64,000 nt of DNA from Paracyclopina nana (Eukaryota; Arthropoda; Copepoda; Cyclopoida; Cyclopettidae). Below are positions 1 to 12,092 of this stretch, piece by piece. The notes under the pieces were generated by a model that worked only from the letters and a program-made list of their open reading frames with translations, did no database searches and was not told the origin of the DNA. The stretch is from NCBI GenBank assembly GCA_019096065.1, contig JAGUCH010000004.1, positions 2,976,001 through 3,040,000 of the forward strand. The letters are read 5' to 3'. The position numbers and the translations under genes are program-made. Numbering within the stretch: the first letter of the stretch is position 1; every line of letters starts with the position of its first letter.

Positions 1-1185
1 CTTCGTAGCTAACACTTATGAGGTTAACGCACATCAAGTTGTCAAGGGTAGAAGGGCTAAAGTTGCGCACAAGCAGGTCCATGTAATCATGCAATTCATC
101 TCTTCGATGAAGGAAATCAGCAAACCTTTTGATGGGCATATTTGTCATAGTGTACAGGGAATTGAAATCAATATCAAAGGCCTCTTTCAGTTCAGCCTTG
201 TACTTTGTCTCCAGGTCACTTTGCTCAGGAGGCAAAAAGGCTCCCAACGGATTGTACACCAAGTCCAATTTGAGGCCAGTCCCATCAATGCCATATCCGA
301 GGTCATTGAGCAATTGAAGAGCGGAGATGCTCCTTTGGAAGACTCCACTGCCTCTCTGAAGGTTGACGTTTTTAGCTGAATAGCATGGTAGTGAAGCCAC
401 AACTTGAACTTTATGCTCAGACAAAAAATGAGCAGTATCCTCTTGACCAGGCTCCAAAAGAGCAGTAAGATTGCATCTGTCAATGATTGTTTTGCCAAGC
501 TTGGACGACTCCTCAACAATGTATCGAAATTCTGGACACAACTCCGGTGCTCCACCTACAGTTGCACAATTAAAGTTCTTCTTCGGTTAAGAGAGGGTTT
601 GAGGTAGTACCTGTGATGTCAACAGTTGTAATAGCCTCAGAATTCTTAAGAATATGAATGCATCTCTGAGCAATCTCATTGCTCATGACCTCTTTGATCT
701 TTTTGGGCGAACTTTCAACGTGGCAATGAGAGCAAGCTTGGTTGCAGTACAGCCCAATGTTAAGTTGCAGAGTTTTAGCCTGCTTGCGTACCAATTCCTG
801 AGCAGAGCTCTTAACAAATTGATGAAAAGGGGGAACTCCCAGAGCATCAAGAGCTCTTTGGCGTTGCTTCCTTTCTTCTCTAGTCAAAGCCTTTTGGCCT
901 TGTTCTTTTAGGGCTTTTTGAGCAGCTTGAAATTCGGTGTCATTGAGCATCTCCCTAAGAGTTTCAGGAATCAAAGAACCCTAGGCATAAAAATCATGAT
1001 GTATAGCTTGACACATTGGCTAAAAACTTCAATACTTGAGGTGCAGAAGCCAATCTTGTTTTTCTAGTTGGCCGGGTTAATTTGTGCTCGTGAATGTTGA
1101 TTGTCGTAGGTTGATCAATCCCAGAGGTGGACATAGCACGAAAGGGCCATCTCACCCTCATGTAGGGCAGCCTCAGCGAAATCAT
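1..1185 (-). CDS. ArsS-like radical SAM protein (5' part; runs off window start)
   Basis: Three minus-strand exons can be read: 1185-1036, 980-611 and 555 to beyond position 1, separated by two 55-bp GT-AG introns; phases agree. Exon 1 encodes an Arg-rich, acid-poor leader (starts MISLRLPYMRVRW) that could be a mitochondrial presequence (inference). Exon 2 carries the radical SAM cluster motif CNQACSHC (CX3CX2C), which binds the 4Fe-4S cluster that cleaves S-adenosylmethionine, then VDITGGAPEL across the exon 2/3 junction. Exon 3 has the conserved blocks YNPLGAFLPPEQ and TNMPIKRF typical of the ArsS/DUF3641 family, linked in bacteria to arsenosugar synthesis. The C-terminal part with its later Cys-containing motif lies outside the window. 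The animal function is unknown to me; the family call is firm, the substrate is not. Confidence 0.85.
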
Positions 1186-2269
1186 CTGAAATTGCGTGCT
1201 CTTAACTTATTGTTTGTAATGATATTAGGATTCAAGAGAACTTGAGAGGAACATTCTAATTCAAACAATGTGGTAGATAGTGAGAATTTATATTCATTAA
1301 AAAGCTCTTTTGACATGTAATTTTATTTATACTTTTTTTAATTTTTAGTATCCGCTAACCGCTTTAAGCTGTTCTACAGCTGCGTTTTTTGTATTGCGTA
1401 ACAAAAGGCGAGTGTGCGAATTAATATTTCTAAGGTTTTTTTATCAAAAAGCTTACGGAACACAAATTTAAAAAATCGTTCAAAAGGCTAAGCAAATTGC
1501 TCACATTTTGCTTTATTTCTCTCTTGGTAAAAAGTATGAATTTTTCATGAGTCTGAACTGTTAAAGAGGGAGCTTTTTTAAAAATATTACAATGGGCTTT
1601 TTCGATCTTTCATTTTATGGCCAAACTCTGGCGCGGAAAATTGACTAAAGAATCGAGCTTGTTGTAATGAGGCCTAAAAAGGAAAACAGCATCAAGAAGT
1701 AATAAAAGATAAATTGAGAATAATTCATGATACTTTGTTTGAGTTATCCTATTCAATAAACAAATATGGAAGAATTGATTGTTTTGATGAAAACACCGAT
1801 TTCTTTAGTCTTATACAAAAAAGCACAATTGGCTTGATCTGAGACTGTTCCATCACGTTCCAAAAAATCAAAACATTTCCAAAAATCTAGTAAACTTCAT
1901 CCAAAGGAAGAAACTACGATCTCTTTTTGCAATTGCCGCTTTCGCTGCTTTCGTTGGCTTGGCTAGAGGTAAGAAAATAGCTTAGGTGCGGGAGAAGTCA
2001 CAAAGGCCTATAATAGGGGTAAGTTTAAGGTTCTGATATCATGGTGGGCTTAAAAGCGTGCACTTTTTTTGCTCTGGGTCTAAAACCTAATAGATTGATG
2101 TGAAGATCTAACCATCTGAGTAAAAAGCACATCACTTCTGTATACCTAGGTTTTGAATTCTAGACGGCTTTTTAAGACCTTTTAAGCTCTTAAAAAGTGA
2201 CTATATTTTGATTTATTGTTTTACAGTCTGACCGTTCAAAATTGGATAAGGAAAATCCATGAAGCAAGC
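1186..2269. other. Intergenic region between divergent genes, with ELYS 5'UTR exon and intron
   Basis: Between the divergent ArsS-like (-) and ELYS (+) start codons. A probable non-coding first exon of ELYS ends at the donor CTAGAG/GTAAGA at 1968/1969; the intron 1969-2226 ends in TTTTACAG. All three frames through the junction contain stops before the main ATG, so this exon is 5'UTR. The rest is AT-rich; I see no other gene. It presumably holds both promoters, but I cannot point to a definite TATA element. Confidence 0.5.
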
Positions 2270-2273
2270 ATGA
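2259..2273 (+). promoter_or_regulatory. Four-codon upstream ORF overlapping the ELYS start
   Basis: The first ATG after the 5'UTR splice acceptor opens ATG-AAG-CAA-GCA-TGA. Its stop codon at 2271-2273 overlaps the main ATG at 2270-2272 (ATGA arrangement). Such a uORF would force either leaky scanning or stop-coupled reinitiation. Sequence observation; the regulatory effect is inferred. Confidence 0.5.
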
Positions 2274-5200
2274 GTCTTTTGCCCACGATGGGTGGGGGCT
2301 TCATGCCCATGGAGTTTGCCAACAACGTTCAAAGCCAGCTGAGTGAAGATTTGGCCGGGTCGCTCAAGAAAGGCTTTGTCAGTGAGGATTGCCGCATTGG
2401 CGTGGTCTATGCGGGCTCGCATTTGGAAGTTGTCAGTCCTCAAAGCGGTGAAAGGTTGGCCGCATGGAATTTCGCCTCTTCCGTCAACCCCGAGAGGTTC
2501 AGAAATGCAGACAGCGGTCTGAAGCCAAGACACGTAGAAATCACGTGTTGCACTGAAATGGTGACAGCAGGAGACTCCACCAGCAGTCAAGCAAGAGGAC
2601 CGAATGAAAAGTCACAAAGTGGCCGCTATCTTGCTGTTGGCCTTAGCGACGGACAAGTCTGTATTTTCGACATTCGCTCCTCGTCGGTAATACGATGCGT
2701 TAGTCTCCCTAATCGCATTACAGCCCTGGCGAGCCTGTCTTCATCCACATCTGTACCCAGGTTCCTGAGCGAAGAACTGCTTCTATTCCACGGACTTGCT
2801 GCGGTTGGAACTCAAAAAGGACACATCTATTTAGTCGATTTCGCTCTTGATGAGGAGTCTCCCGAGTTCAGCTCGGACGAGACTAATCCTAGCCAGCCTT
2901 TGTTTGTCGACTCTAAAACTGGCGGGGGAGTGGAGAAAATGGCACAAGTCAGAGCATCAGCGACCTACAGGGGACAACATGTGTGCATTTCCCTGAACTG
3001 TAGGAAATCTGCGGCTGGTCTATTCAACTTCACTGACAGCATTGTGGGCGAAACAACGTCCTTCCAAGAGGATGGGGTGATTGTCAGCTCACTGCGTCAT
3101 GAGCCTCAAATTGGAGCCCTTTTGGTTGGCTACAATTTCGGTGCCTGGCAGTTGTACAACGTGTCAGCTGTCCTCTCGAGAGGAAATCCCTTCAGCTTGG
3201 ACTTTTCGTCCGAGTACATCAACAACGCTCTGCCAGTGGTTGGGTTCAGTTTTCAAGAGCCTGAAAATGACCCCCGGAACTTTGCCTACATTTGGGTCGT
3301 TCGAGGTGAAAATGATTTGGACTCTCATGAGGAGAAGGAGGAAGTGTCCTCCAAGGCATCACTTTCTCTCTACGCTCTCGCCTTTCAAAACAGGGATGAT
3401 AACGACGCGGGAGTCATCTATTCAGGATTGATGTCCTCTAATCAAAGGTTCGAGTACGAGCTGTCATCGCCTAGCGAAGCTTGTAATGTGAAAGGCAGCT
3501 TGTGTCTTGGCAATTCAACTCTGGCCGTGGGAGTGTACGACAAAAGGTCCGGATTAGGAGAAGCTGACACTGCTCAAGCCAACCTTGGCCTCTGTGCCTT
3601 CCTATGGGAAGTACTCAGAGAAAATGGCCAAGAAACAGAAGAGGAAGAATCCAGATACTTTCTTGGCATTTTCGACCTGAATGCTTGGTACCAAGCTCAG
3701 ATGCCGGGACATGTTGAACTCGAACCAGCTGTACAGTGCTCCTACTTTAGTGTTTGCTCCCTGGATGATGTGTTTCCACAAGACATCCAAGAGATAGGCA
3801 ACTTGGTCCATTGCAGGATTGACTTGACGACGCTATCCAGATATCACTCCTTATCGAACGCGGAGCAACATTTTTACCCATCCTCCTTGGCTTTCAACGT
3901 TGTCTGCATTTTAGAAAAAGCCATAGTTCATGCAACACATTTAGGCCTTCAGCGGAAAGTCCTGCTGGAACTGCGATCCCAAGGCAAGGATAGCCTTGTA
4001 GATCCGGGACCTCTCTTTAGAATTTGCCTCATAGCCGGATTAATCGAGAATCCACACGAGGAGTTTGACTCTGAGGAGGAAACCACAAAGGTGCAGCGGT
4101 GTACATTGCTGACTATTGCACTTGAGCATTTCCTAACCGACTTTCTTAAGAGCTGCATTTTTCATTGGTGCGATGGTGAGTTGTCAGTCTTTTCTTTGAT
4201 ATGATCAATCGCGATGAACACTTTTAATTGGCCTTATTACTATCTGCTCATTCACTTTTATGGAATGCGATGCATGTAAGATTTTGCTGAAACTCTTACG
4301 AAAGTTGACGCAATTATCTAAAAATTTGATAACCTTCCAAAGTGTGATCGCTACTTTAAAAAAGGCATCTCTGCAGACTCGAACCCCAAACAGGTGAAGT
4401 CAGAGACTGGAGCTGCAACAATCGAGTCACACTCCACCCAAGCTAATAGAAAGCTGAAAAGAGATGGACCATAGCAAAAAGTGACACTAGGGCTGAAATA
4501 ATGTAGACAGCAAAGATAACTTTTACGCTTCACTCCTTTTTATACATTTCGTTAAAAAGCAGCTTCATAATGCTTAACCTTAATTAACAGCTTCGCACAT
4601 CATTTCATTAAAGTCTTCCTAGTCTTATTTTTACTATGTTTTGTGCCAAATGAGTGACGCAAAAAAATTAGAAATTAAAAAGGAATGGCATTGTTCATGG
4701 AAATGCTTTTGACACAAAATGATCCTCTTGTCGGCTTTGCCAGTTTTTGCAGCAGCATGAAAAAAATGGCATTTTTGTGACTTTGCGTGTAGTCTGGTTT
4801 ACCCCTCGGACACCTAAAATATTTTGAATTCATGCTTTCGTTTTAGGGAAGTACAGCGATGCTGGTTGCACAGTCAACTTTTTCATAGAATGGGCTTGGA
4901 ATCGGGTGGCAACAATCAAGCAGTCAATTGACAAAGACTCACTTGTTTTGTTTGACCAATCTTGCATTGACCTCCCTGATGCCATCAGGCAGACCCTAGT
5001 GTCCCAATGTCGCCAACTGCACCACCTAAAAAATCTCCTTGCCGAAGCTATTCACATTTCCAAGACCAAACTCTCGTTTCACTTGAACATAGAGGAGTTG
5101 GACCTCAAGTGGAAAATCACTTGTCTTATTAAGAACTATGTGGATGTGATTTTGTGGTTCTTCAGCGCAGGTCTCCTTCTTGAGAACTCCAACGAGGCTT

Positions 5201-8200
5201 TTGAGAGCAGCTTTCCCGCCAAAGAATTGCAAAATGCTTATGCTGTCAAGAGAAGAAAATTGAAGGCAAGAATTAATAGCTGGTTCAATTCCAACAGTCT
5301 GCGAGTGGACGATGGCCTGGGTGAAACTGGGCTTCTGGTTGACGGGCTTTGCGCTCAACTTGGCTCATCTTTGGTTGTAAGTACTCTTATCGGTTTCCCA
5401 AGCCTTTTTAAGCTACATGAGAAGCGTGAGTAGTAGTGGCTGGAATTTTTTCAGTAGATACAATCAATTTTAAGCCAAAATGAGCATTTTTATGTGAGAA
5501 TTTGAAAACTGAAATATGCCATGTCATATTTCAGTTGTATTTGACTCTCTGAATTTTAGATCAAATGAAGAGAATTAATGGAAAATTTAAAAGGCTCAGC
5601 AGGGAAAATAATAACTTATTTAGTGGCTTAGTGCGATAAAAAGCTCATTTAGAGGAAGTCCTTACTGACTAAACCGATAAGAATGATATCTTGACAGTTT
5701 AGAATTACTTTGTTTTGTTCTGTTCTTGGTTTTGTTCAATGTGGGGAATTCAATATGAAGTTTCTGACAAATAGGTGCGAACTTGTGCTAAGTGGAAGTA
5801 AGCTCACATCTTAGCCAATGTGAAGTTGCTGATCATTTTCACGAATATTTTCAGGGATTGGCTCCCTATGTGCTAATAAGATGCCAATTTTGTTCAATTT
5901 TCTTGTTCCCGCCTATTGCCACTTATTTTAATTCCCGTTGTGATTACCATTTCTTTAAAGTATAGTTAAAGCACTTTTGGCTGTGACATAAAAAGTGACC
6001 TTCTGTGTTTGTCTGATAATGTACTATTTTTTGGCCTATTTTCAAATTTGCCATTGATTATAATATGTTCCTCCTTTAGGCCAATTTTGAGCGAGAGGGC
6101 GGCGATGGTCATTTTCCGCCACCGAGTTTGCATGCTCTGCTCGTGTGTTACTTGGTCAAGTGCGAGCCGCAGCACGAAATCACCAAGCACCGATTGGTGC
6201 AGTACATCTTTCTGGACATGGCCTCCATCTTGAGCAAGCGAGAGGAGCAAAGTGAGGCTGACATCTCCCTTGTGGACAACCTGATCAAGTTTCCCTCCGC
6301 CTTCAGCGTTCCCCCCTCAATCATCAAATTGACGCAAGCCTTTTGGCTGCTGGACAACGAGGACTTCGAGGAGGCTGTCACCATGTTGCTTGACCCTCTT
6401 GTCCAGCCCGGTGACATTTCCGACGAGGAGCACCGCTCCGTGATTGTTGCCCTGCTCACGCAAGGTCACCAAAAGTTGGCCCTGCGCTATTGCAACATTC
6501 GGAAGCCTCCTCAGAAGAGCCCTGGCGACATCCAGGTGCACATTGCCATCCTCATGGCCAATGGAATGGTCCACGAGGCCTTTCAGTACACGCGGGTCAA
6601 ACGGAGTCAGAGTGGATGCCAGGATTTGCTTGCCTTCTTCCTGGCCAAGGCAGAGAAGTTGGGCACACTGGGTGTGATTTTGCAATTGACGCTCACGCAA
6701 CAGGAAGACGCCATATTGGTGGAATTCCTCAAGCAATCTTACCTCGACTCGTCCAAGGAGATTTTGCTGGAGTTCTACTTGCAGCGGGCTCGCTATGCCG
6801 AGGCCAAAATGCTCAATGAGAAGCTGAGTCGATTGAATTCCAGAGCTGGCCAGACCAGACAAGCTATCATTGACAAGTATGCCAGGCTAGTCCCCAGCAT
6901 GATGGTGTCTCGCCCTCAGCCAAATTTTGAGTGGATCAAGAGGTCCTTTCCCGTGGAGCCGCCAATCAACATTGTCCTGCGTGAAAGTGACCACAACATT
7001 CAGCCCATGTTCAACTATGAAAAAAAGGTGGTGGAAAAAGAGCAACAAACGCCTTTGGCTCCAATCACTCCTTTCCGGCCCAAGGCTCAGCGTTTATTTG
7101 GCATTGGGCTCTTTGGAGGTGATGAGAGCAAGAAAGTTGAGGCTGTGTCATCACCGGATCGTAGGCCTCAAAAGCCATATGAAAAGGACATTCTTGAGCT
7201 TCTGTCCACACCAGTCATTAGCAAAAAGAAGAATGATTTGAAGGGTGTTGTTCAAACAGATGGAGGAAGGTGCCACACACCTCAATCAATTTTGAAAATC
7301 AAACGACTCCTGCAAAGTGAAGAGAGTGGCTCTTCTTCACCAGTTCTTTCCAATTCTGAGGATGTCTGCATTGATCCTGAGAAAAGTGCCTGGATGACCA
7401 GGCCTTTGGAGTCAAGAAGCAGGGAGTCGACGCCAGGAAAGTCATTACGCTTCAATGTTCCCAAAAGACTACCTCCCCCTATTCTGGATGAGTCCCCGTC
7501 TGCTAAAGAAGTCAGCATTGACCCAATGGAAGAGGAATCCGAATCGTCGTCAGATTCATCCTTAGAAGTTCTGGAGCTTGATAGTCCTCTAAAGGTTAAT
7601 GAGCAGGTCAGTGACTCGGAAAGTGAGAGTTGTGACATCATCGAGGATGACAAAATGCAAGTGGATCAGGTTGAAAAGGATTTTGAAGCTGGCCAGGATG
7701 AAGACGTAGTAGTTCAGGAGCAGCAGTCTGAATGTTCAAGAGCCGATGATCAACTAGAGGCTGAGAACACTGTAGAACCTGAACATTTTGAGCTGTCCCA
7801 AGATGAACTCCAGTTTGCAGAAACTGCAAGTGAGCCAAGTGACAAAGAAAAAGAAGATGATGACCGGTCTGTTGAAGATGTGAAGGATGAGGAAGGACCT
7901 GTCACCAATATAGTTCATAATGCGACTGTGGCAATGACCCCTCATAGTAGAAAGTCATTAGTGGCTGATCTTGCTAAAGCAGACTTGTTTGAGAAGGCAT
8001 TGCCAAATCATGCAGAAAGTGAATCTGATCAAGAAGAGGTTCAAATGGAGATAACTTTTGGATTTTCGTCGCCTGATGAGCAAACAGTTGCACTGAGTCC
8101 TACTCTCAGAAAAAGCATGGCTGCATCTTTGGCCAAGTTTGACTTTTCCAATCCAATTGTTGCTGCTGAGAGCCCCAGGCAAAAGCGCCAGATCAAGAAA

Positions 8201-11200
8201 AGCCAAAAGATTCTAGAGGCCATTGAGACTGAGCAGCTACTGAAGAAATCTCCCTCTAAATATTCCAAATTTTTAGAGAGGTCTCCCGTGCCTGATGATA
8301 AGGAGAAAACCAATGTTTCTGAGTCCCTTTCCTATGAAGAGGTTGGGCTCATCTCTGGTGTAAAGGAGGCTATTCAAGAGAATGAGGTACCTCAAGAGGA
8401 GGCTCCAAAAGATAAGGAGGAGATCCCACTAGAGGAAGAGGTCTCGCAACAGGAGGAAATTCCACAAGACGAAAGGGATCTACAAGAGGAGGCTCCGCAA
8501 AATAAGGTGGTTTTGCAAGAAGTAAAGGTTCTACAAGGAGAAAAGGTTCCACTAAAGGAAGTGGCTCCTAAAAAGGAAAGAGCTCATCTTGAGGTGGAGG
8601 TTCCACTAGAGGAAGAGATTCCACAAAAGGAAGAGATTCCACAAGAGGAAGAGGTTCCACAAGAGGAAGAGGCTCCTCAAGAGGAAGAGGCTCCTCAAGA
8701 GGAAGAGGCTCCTCAAGAGGAAGAGGCTTCTCAAGAGGAAGAGGCTCTTCAAGAGGAAGAGGCTCCTCAAAAGGAAGAGGCTCCACAAGAGGAAGAGGCT
8801 CCTCAAGAGGAAGAGGCTCCTCAAGAGGAAGAGGCTTCTCAAGAGGAAGAGGCTCCTCAAGAGGAAGAGGCTCCTCAAGAGGAAGAGGCTCCTCAAGAGG
8901 AAGAGGCTCCTCAACATGAGGATATTGTGGAGTCAGCTTCACATGAAGAGGAAATTCCACAGGAGGAAGTAGTTCCACTAGAGGAGGAGGCTTTACATGA
9001 GATGGATCTCCAACTAGAGGACAAGGCTCCACAAGAGGAGGCTCCACAAGAGGTGGTGGTTCCACAAGAGGAGGCGGCAGCTCCACAAGATCATGAAATT
9101 CCACTAGAGGAAGAGGCTCCACAAGATGAGGAGGCTCCACAAGATAAGGAAACTCCACAAGATAAGGAAACTCCACAATATAAGGAAATTCCACTAGAGG
9201 AAGAAGCTCCCAAAGAGGAGGATGTTCCACTAGAGGATGAGGTTCCACAGGATAAGAGTCCACAAAAGGAATCACCTGAGTTAGAGTCGCCCAAAAAAGT
9301 GTCACAACCCTCTGCAAAGCCTTCCTCGAGCAGGAAACGTAGAGCATCAAACACTGATCCAACAACCCCTCTTCGCAGGAGTAGAAGAATTTCTCAAAGC
9401 TCAAATGCTTCTTCGGTTGAGGACAACGACCAGGAAATGTCCGAAACAGCTCCTAAAGTAACCACTATTCCTCTAAGAAGAAGTAGGCGAGTTTCACAAT
9501 CGTCTGATGACGAGTCCTCAAAACCCTCTTCTACATCTGCCAGGCCAAACACGCCAAGATCTTCCACTAGGAAAACAAAGAAAACTTCCCCGATGGAGCC
9601 TTTACAGGAAGATAGGGAAGAAGTGGCTGAATCATCATATGGTAAGTGGTATCTATCTTGGTAATGTAAAAAGTGGATTTGCTAAGAATTTAAAAATTGG
9701 AATTGCTAAATGCGTACTTTTCCTATGTGCTATTTTTTATTTTAGGACCTATATTCACTTATGAAATATTCTTTAAACCGTAATTGATATAAGTTTTTAT
9801 CCAACTTTTGGCTCATTTCTCTTAAACAGGCATAGGTAAAAAGATAAATTGAGAAAACGATAAATATTTGCCCTTAGGTGTGAAATTTTGTGCTTTATTT
9901 TGGAGGTCAATTTCTCGTTTTACTTCAGGGTAAAATGATAAAAAGGAATTATTCTTATCACACTATAAAGTAAAATGAGTTGGCCATTTGAAAGGATGAC
10001 TTTGCTATACCATATCTCTATTGTTACTCTGTATATGCCATAGTCATGGTGACAAGAGGCAATTTTTGCACTTTTTTCAGTAATACCAAGAGTAATACAG
10101 CAAAAAGCAAATCAAAGCTGAAGAAAGAAAATTATTTAACTAGATGATAGCTAGCTAGCAAAGCATGCTGATATAAAGTTTTGAGCTAATGGCTATGTAT
10201 TTTGTCATGAAATCACTGAAAGCCAATAGTTTTGAGCTATCTTGGAACACAAGAGAAGCTATTCCACAATCATTGAATACTTTACCAAGGCACTATTATG
10301 GTAGGCAAGGACCCTTATAGTGATAATATATTCTAAATATGACAATGGGCTTGGTTAAAGAATTTTTCAATTAAGAATATTGAAGCTGCATTTTATAGTT
10401 ATCTTGCTCAGTATCTCTGGAACCAGATGACATAAAGACAAACTCAGTACCAATTTGAAAAGCTAGAAACCCTTAGCTTTCCAACCATTGAAATTAAAAA
10501 GCTGAAATATGTTTGGTTCTGTATTTATGAGCCTTTAAACTAGTTCTTTTTTTTCCGTAACTCCTTAAAAGCAGCACTGTGAACAATCTTAAAAACATTG
10601 AAAATGAGTTCAAATTGAAGAAATTGTCCAAAAAATGGTGCTCATTCTTTTCAAGTGCAGTGTGAAATTCACCATGAAAATAAAATGCAAAAATTCACAC
10701 ATAAGTGCAAATATTTTGCGATTTATCGTTTTAACGCTTTACCCATGCCCCTCTAAAACAACTAAAAAATAGCTATTAAATAATTTGTTAACCTGAAGCT
10801 TTCTTAAACACAGTCCTGTAAATTGAGGAACATGGGAGAAATCGTCATTAATTGTTTTTTGTAAACTTGATCAGAATGTAGTGTTAATTTTCATTTTTTC
10901 CTGGTTAGCTGAGCCAAAATCAACTAGAAAGCGAAGGTTATCAGAAGCACCAAAATTAGACATCATTGCTGAAGAAGTATCGTCTGAATCTAAGTCTACC
11001 CCAAGGGGCGCCAAGAAAAAGTCCATTTCTGCTACTGCGGTCATGCAAAGGTCAAGTAGGGAAACTCCAAGAAAATCATCACAACAAACCACCACTCCAA
11101 CGAGGCTGACAAGGTCGCAAAAGAAGAAAGAGAGCGAGGATGCACCTGAAACTTCTAGCGATATAAAGAAGAAAGGTATTTTTTGGTTGCTATTCCAATT

Positions 11201-11604
11201 TTTGCTTAGATTAATTATTTTCTTTAAGGACGATCTCGTAAGGTTGCTGAAGTTCCACAAATTGACCCAATTGAAGAAGAACCTTCCACCTCTGAGCCAT
11301 TACATGATTTTGAAGAAGGTAAGCAACATTCAATGAGTACGTTGTTTCGTTAGCATAATCTCAAATTATTGAAGTAGTGCCAGTAACGCTCAAAAGATCG
11401 TCGAGGAGATCAGTGTCATCATCAGCCGTACCTCAAAGGTTGTCTGAAGCGCCTGCCACAAGATCTTTGGCCAATGGACAAGTAGCCGACTTTCTCTTTT
11501 CGCCAATGCAAACTCGTGCCAGTAGCAAGTCTTCTACCAAGGCGACCGTGACGACAGACAAGAAATATGCTGTCAACATACAGAAAAAGTCCTATAGAAT
11601 GTAA
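2270..11604 (+). CDS. AHCTF1: ELYS/MEL-28-like nucleoporin (AHCTF1 homologue)
   Basis: Six coding exons: 2270-4175, 4847-5376, 6080-9641, 10909-11175, 11229-11318 and 11375-11604. All phases agree, giving about 2194 residues, close to vertebrate ELYS (about 2270). Residues 1-500 match the ELYS N-terminal seven-bladed propeller, with the hallmark run GERLAAW ... LAVGLSDGQVCIFD ... LPNRITAL ... GHIYLVDFALDE; residues about 600-1090 form the helical ELYS domain. The C-terminal half is acidic and disordered, with a Glu/Pro/Gln repeat at about 1575-1880 and basic RRSRR-containing stretches at the end, as expected for the chromatin-binding tail. In animals ELYS binds nucleosomes and recruits the Nup107-160 complex to seed nuclear pores after mitosis. 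Intron sizes range from 53 bp to about 1.3 kb (9642-10908, AT-rich, nothing recognised). I see no classic AT-hook RGRP. Confidence 0.92.
8617..8915 (+). repeat. 18-bp coding minisatellite in ELYS (hexapeptide APQEEE)
   Basis: Roughly 16-17 near-perfect tandem copies of an 18-bp unit (cctcaagaggaagaggct) encode A/S/V/I-P/S-Q-E/K-E-E. Looser versions of the same unit extend from about 8380 to 9290. The repeat is in frame with the third ELYS coding exon and adds an extremely acidic low-complexity stretch. The long antisense Leu/Pro-rich open frames here are by-products of the repeat. Confidence 0.9.
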
Positions 11605-11609
11605 TTTGA

Positions 11610-11615
11610 AATAAA
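11610..11615 (+). terminator. Poly(A) signal of the ELYS gene
   Basis: AATAAA lies 5 bp after the TAA stop of the ELYS final exon, in an A-rich context. Very short 3'UTR. Confidence 0.6.
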
Positions 11616-11687
11616 ATCAATGCAAGTAGTCAAGACAGTTTTAAGTGGCAGTATGAAAAAAAAAATTAAGCTGGATTGTTGTAGTTG

Positions 11688-12092
11688 CGTAGTGGTTGCT
11701 CTGACCAAGGCAATAGAGGTTACTTATGCAGCTTTCTACACCAATTGGAAGAATAGATTCAAGTTTGAGCAAAAATAGCTTGCTGCAAGTAGTCATTAAT
11801 TATATTTCAAAAGATGCTTTGGCACACAATCAATACAGTGATGTATTATTATCTTTAATTTTAATATATGCAACTTGTAGAAAATCGATGTACTATGCAT
11901 GCTATTTATTGACGCATGAACAGTTTCCACGTCAGAGTGTATCAATTATGTATGTAACAGTATGATAAAAATGAGTCTCTATTTTTTGTAGTGGCTGCTC
12001 TAGCAAAGTCCGTAGGGATCGCTAATGTGGCTTTCTTTGACAATTTTGAAAATGCGCTAGAGCTTGAGCGAAAAGTCTTGATGCTGCATGCT
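11688..12092 (+). repeat. Duplicated exon-like segment (two diverged direct copies)
   Basis: Copy A at about 11688-11793 and copy B at about 11988-12092 are direct repeats with roughly two thirds identity by eye. Both follow an AG that looks like a 3' splice site (TTGCGTAG/TGG and TTTTTTGTAG/TGG). Both read as similar peptides on the + strand: VVALTKAIEVTYAAFYTNW and VAALAKSVGIANVAFFDNF. Copy A hits a stop after FEQK; copy B stays open to a possible GT donor near 12102. They could be alternative or decaying exons of a + strand gene that also includes the pieces at 13283-13568. Copy B overlaps the 3' end of the plexin pseudogene on the other strand. Not recognised. Confidence 0.3.

Noticed and set aside
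8568-9404. Long minus-strand Leu/Pro/Glu-rich open frame
   Set aside because: It is the antisense of the 18-bp repeat in ELYS; the repeat unit has no stop in several frames.
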